Of a stretch of 13,938 nucleotides of DNA, positions 12,243-13,938 are shown one piece after another. The DNA is taken from the NCBI GenBank assembly GCA_029865285.1, contig JAOUHE010000032.1, positions 1 to 13,938 on the forward strand. The letters run 5' to 3'. The stretch's first letter is position 1. Each line of letters begins with the position of its first letter. Source of the DNA: Chloroflexota bacterium. GTDB lineage: Bacteria; Chloroflexota; Limnocylindria; QHBO01. Both the position numbers and the translations under genes were made by a program. The notes beneath the pieces are model-generated. The model had not been told where the DNA came from. It made no database searches and saw only the letters and a program-made list of their open reading frames with translations.

Positions 12243-13565
12243 TCAGCGCGGCTTGCGCACGATCATCTGATCACGCTCGGGCCCCACGCTCACCAGCGAG
12301 ACGGGCACGCCGGCCAGCTCCTCCAGGCGATCGACATAGACGCGCGCCGCGGGTGGGAGGTCGTCCCAATCCCGGCACGCGGTCGTATCGGTCTGCCAGC
12401 CGGGAAGCTCGTGATAGACCGGCTCAAGTCGCTCGTAGACCGATGTGGACGCGGGCACGGTCCGCCACTCGGCTCCGGTGACCGGATCCCGGTACGCCAC
12501 GCAGATGCGGAGTCGCTCGAACCCGTCGAGGACGTCGAGCTTGGTCAGGACGATGCTCGAGTAGCCGGCAAGCCGAACGCTGAAGTTGACCGCGACGGCG
12601 TCATACCACCCGCAGCGTCGCGGCCGGCCGGTCGAGGTTCCGTACTCCACGCCGCGTTCGCGCAACAGCTCGCCGTCGGCGTCGAGCAGCTCGGTCGGCA
12701 GGGGTCCGGCACCGACGGCGGTGGTGTACGCCTTGGCGACGCCGAGCACCTTGTCGATCGCGACCGCCGGCAGACCGGCGCCGATCGAAGCCCCGCCCGG
12801 GATCGGGTTCGAGCTGGTCACGTACGGGTAGATGCCCCAGTCGATGTCGCGCATGGTGCCGAGCTGCCCCTCGAGGAGGATCCGCTGGCCAGCGACCAGC
12901 GCCGCATCGACCATCGCATGCCCGTCGACGACGTGCTCGGCCAGTCGTTCTCCGGCCGCCAGATATTCGGCTGCGATGCGCGCCTCGTCGGTGGCCGCCT
13001 CGATCGTCTCGCCCATCTCGTCCCCTTCGCCGCCGGCGCCGAAGTAGCCCGATACGATTCGCCTCGCCCGACGGAGGGCGACCGTCAGTCGCTTCCGGAA
13101 CAGATCGGGCTCCATCAGATCGATCACCCGGATTCCCCGGCGCGCGACCTTGTCCACGTAGGCGGGCCCGATTCCCCGGCTCGTCGTCCCGAGCTTCGCC
13201 GAGCCGCGCTCGCGCTCCTCGAGCTGGTCGAGCAGGATGTGGTGCGGCATCACCAGGTGCGCCCGATCGCTGATGAACAGGTTGGCGCAGGCGAACCCTG
13301 CCGCCGCCAGACCATCGAGTTCGCGGACCAGCGCCGGCGGGTGGATCACCACCCCGTTGCCGAGGAGATTGCGCGTCTCCGGGTAGAAGATCCCCGACGG
13401 GATCAGGTGCAGCTTGAAGTGACCATGTCGGTTGACCACGGTGTGGCCGGCGTTGTTACCGCCCCCGTAGCGCACCACCAGGTCGGCATCGGTCGCCAGA
13501 TAGTCAACGACCCGCCCCTTCCCCTCGTCGCCCCACTGGGCGCCGACGACGGCAATCACGGACAT
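12243..13565 (-). CDS. purA: Adenylosuccinate synthetase PurA
   Basis: PurA uses GTP to couple aspartate to IMP, giving adenylosuccinate, the first step of the AMP branch; PurB completes it. The 440-residue product is close to the usual 430. Seen: the P-loop-like VVGAQWGDEGKGR (6-18) with catalytic Asp13, GGNNAGHTVV (35-44) with His41, GTTSRGIGPAY (126-136), IDWGIYPYVTSSNP (241-254), YGTSTGRPRRCGW (308-320) and the guanine-binding TKLDVLDG (341-348). At 232-237 it reads EGQLGT where E. coli has EGAQGT, so Leu235 stands at the position of IMP-contacting Gln224. I chose ATG 13565 because the conserved fold begins 3 residues later; the frame is open to 13622 but the added residues are not PurA-like. 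It is separated from the upstream zinc-ribbon gene by a hairpin, so it probably has its own promoter. Confidence 0.97.
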   Translation of the reverse strand: MSVIAVVGAQWGDEGKGRVVDYLATDADLVVRYGGGNNAGHTVVNRHGHFKLHLIPSGIFYPETRNLLGNGVVIHPPALVRELDGLAAAGFACANLFISDRAHLVMPHHILLDQLEERERGSAKLGTTSRGIGPAYVDKVARRGIRVIDLMEPDLFRKRLTVALRRARRIVSGYFGAGGEGDEMGETIEAATDEARIAAEYLAAGERLAEHVVDGHAMVDAALVAGQRILLEGQLGTMRDIDWGIYPYVTSSNPIPGGASIGAGLPAVAIDKVLGVAKAYTTAVGAGPLPTELLDADGELLRERGVEYGTSTGRPRRCGWYDAVAVNFSVRLAGYSSIVLTKLDVLDGFERLRICVAYRDPVTGAEWRTVPASTSVYERLEPVYHELPGWQTDTTACRDWDDLPPAARVYVDRLEELAGVPVSLVSVGPERDQMIVRKPR

Positions 13566-13624
13566 GGCTGCGAAGGACCTCGGGTGCGGGGTGGGCCGCG
13601 CAATCCTACCGCTCCGGAACACCC

Positions 13625-13650
13625 GAAGCGCCGCCCGCTGGCGGCGCTTC
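13625..13650. terminator. Strong GC hairpin between the zinc-ribbon gene and purA
   Basis: GAAGCGCCGCC (13625-13635) and GGCGGCGCTTC (13640-13650) form a perfect 11-base-pair stem with a 4-base loop. It starts 20 bases past the zinc-ribbon stop codon and lies 59 bases upstream of the purA start. No clear T-run follows on the minus strand (GGGTGTT), so termination would depend on the very stable stem. An mRNA-stabilising or attenuator role at the purA leader is also possible. Confidence 0.6.
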
Positions 13651-13670
13651 TTCGGTCGCTGAACCGCAGG

Positions 13671-13938
13671 TCAGGTGCGGATCTCGCGCACCTTGTCGAA
13701 GCAACTGCTGCAGTAGACCGGGCGGTCATTGCGCGGCAGGAACGGCACCAGTGCCTGGCCCCCGCACTCTGCGCACACCGCGGCGTGCATCTCGCGCTGG
13801 CCAGAGCCACCGCCGGAGCTGATCCCCAGAGCCCGGTTCTGCTTCGCCACCGAGCGACAGCTCTGGCAGCGCTGCGGCTCGTTGACCAGGCCCTTCTCCG
13901 CGTAGAACTGCTGTTCGCCGCTGGAGAACACGAAGTCC
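13671..13938 (-). CDS. CxxC-x17-CxxC zinc-ribbon protein (5' end cut by window edge)
   Basis: The visible 88 residues begin in frame at the window edge with DFVFSSGEQQFYAEKGL, then NEPQRCQSC, a Gly/Ser linker with REMH, and CAECGGQALVPFLPRNDRPV ending YCSSC. The last two CxxC pairs are separated by exactly 17 residues, the spacing that names this family of small bacterial zinc-ribbon proteins; FYAEKG and PRNDRPVYC are typical of it. A further CxxC pair normally precedes the FSxGEQxFY motif and would lie outside the window, so the start is missing. GTG 13931 is in frame but encodes the Val of DFVF and is unlikely to be the start. The function is unknown; zinc or nucleic-acid binding is inferred from the cysteines. 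A hairpin follows 20 bases after its stop, so it is probably not co-transcribed with purA. Confidence 0.9.
   Translation of the reverse strand, partial: DFVFSSGEQQFYAEKGLVNEPQRCQSCRSVAKQNRALGISSGGGSGQREMHAAVCAECGGQALVPFLPRNDRPVYCSSCFDKVREIRT

Noticed and set aside
12238..12249. CGCGCTCAGCGCG inverted repeat at the purA stop
   Set aside because: The loop would be only one base and there is no T-tract; it overlaps the stop codon and is common in such GC-rich sequence.

Overview
The window is a piece of a GC-rich bacterial chromosome dominated by purine nucleotide biosynthesis. PurB, PurE, PurD, GuaA, a GuaB3-type IMP dehydrogenase and PurA are all on the minus strand. A UPF0182 membrane protein, a CBS-free GuaB3, a CxxC-x17-CxxC zinc-ribbon protein and frequent GTG/TTG starts together suggest Chloroflexota (Limnocylindria-like), with Actinobacteriota as the alternative. 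This placement is inference from gene content, not from a marker gene.

Layout from right to left, in the direction most genes are transcribed. A 5'-truncated zinc-ribbon gene (13671-13938) ends in a strong GC hairpin. Next is purA (12243-13565). An alpha/beta hydrolase on the plus strand (11151-12164) converges on purA and diverges from the next operon. That operon starts with a TTG-initiated guaB3 (9861-11027), followed by a cupin (9470-9856), guaA (7709-9391), a 984-residue UPF0182 membrane protein (4708-7662) and purD (3422-4699). Most gaps inside it are short (4, 78, 46 and 8 bases). At the far left, purE and purB overlap by 4 bases; purB runs off the window.

Between purE and purD (about 1860-3420) lies a degraded island with visibly less GC-biased codons. 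It holds the first ~34 codons of a DUF1003 gene with a good ribosome binding site, joined directly to the 3' end of a frameshifted beta-lactamase-type serine hydrolase gene; an apparently intact RDD membrane protein gene; and, on the other strand, the last ~78 codons of a 2-oxoacid-dehydrogenase-type acyltransferase. These look like scars of deletion and gene loss.

Functionally, PurD makes GAR, PurE makes CAIR, PurB acts twice (SAICAR and adenylosuccinate), PurA starts the AMP branch, and GuaB3 plus GuaA form the GMP branch. The cupin and UPF0182 genes inside the guanine/GAR operon are the least explained parts. I saw no tRNA, rRNA, CRISPR array, insertion sequence or convincing riboswitch. 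I did not find a clearly novel system; the best leads are the cupin/UPF0182 association with purine genes, a few substitutions at normally conserved active-site positions, and the remnant island.
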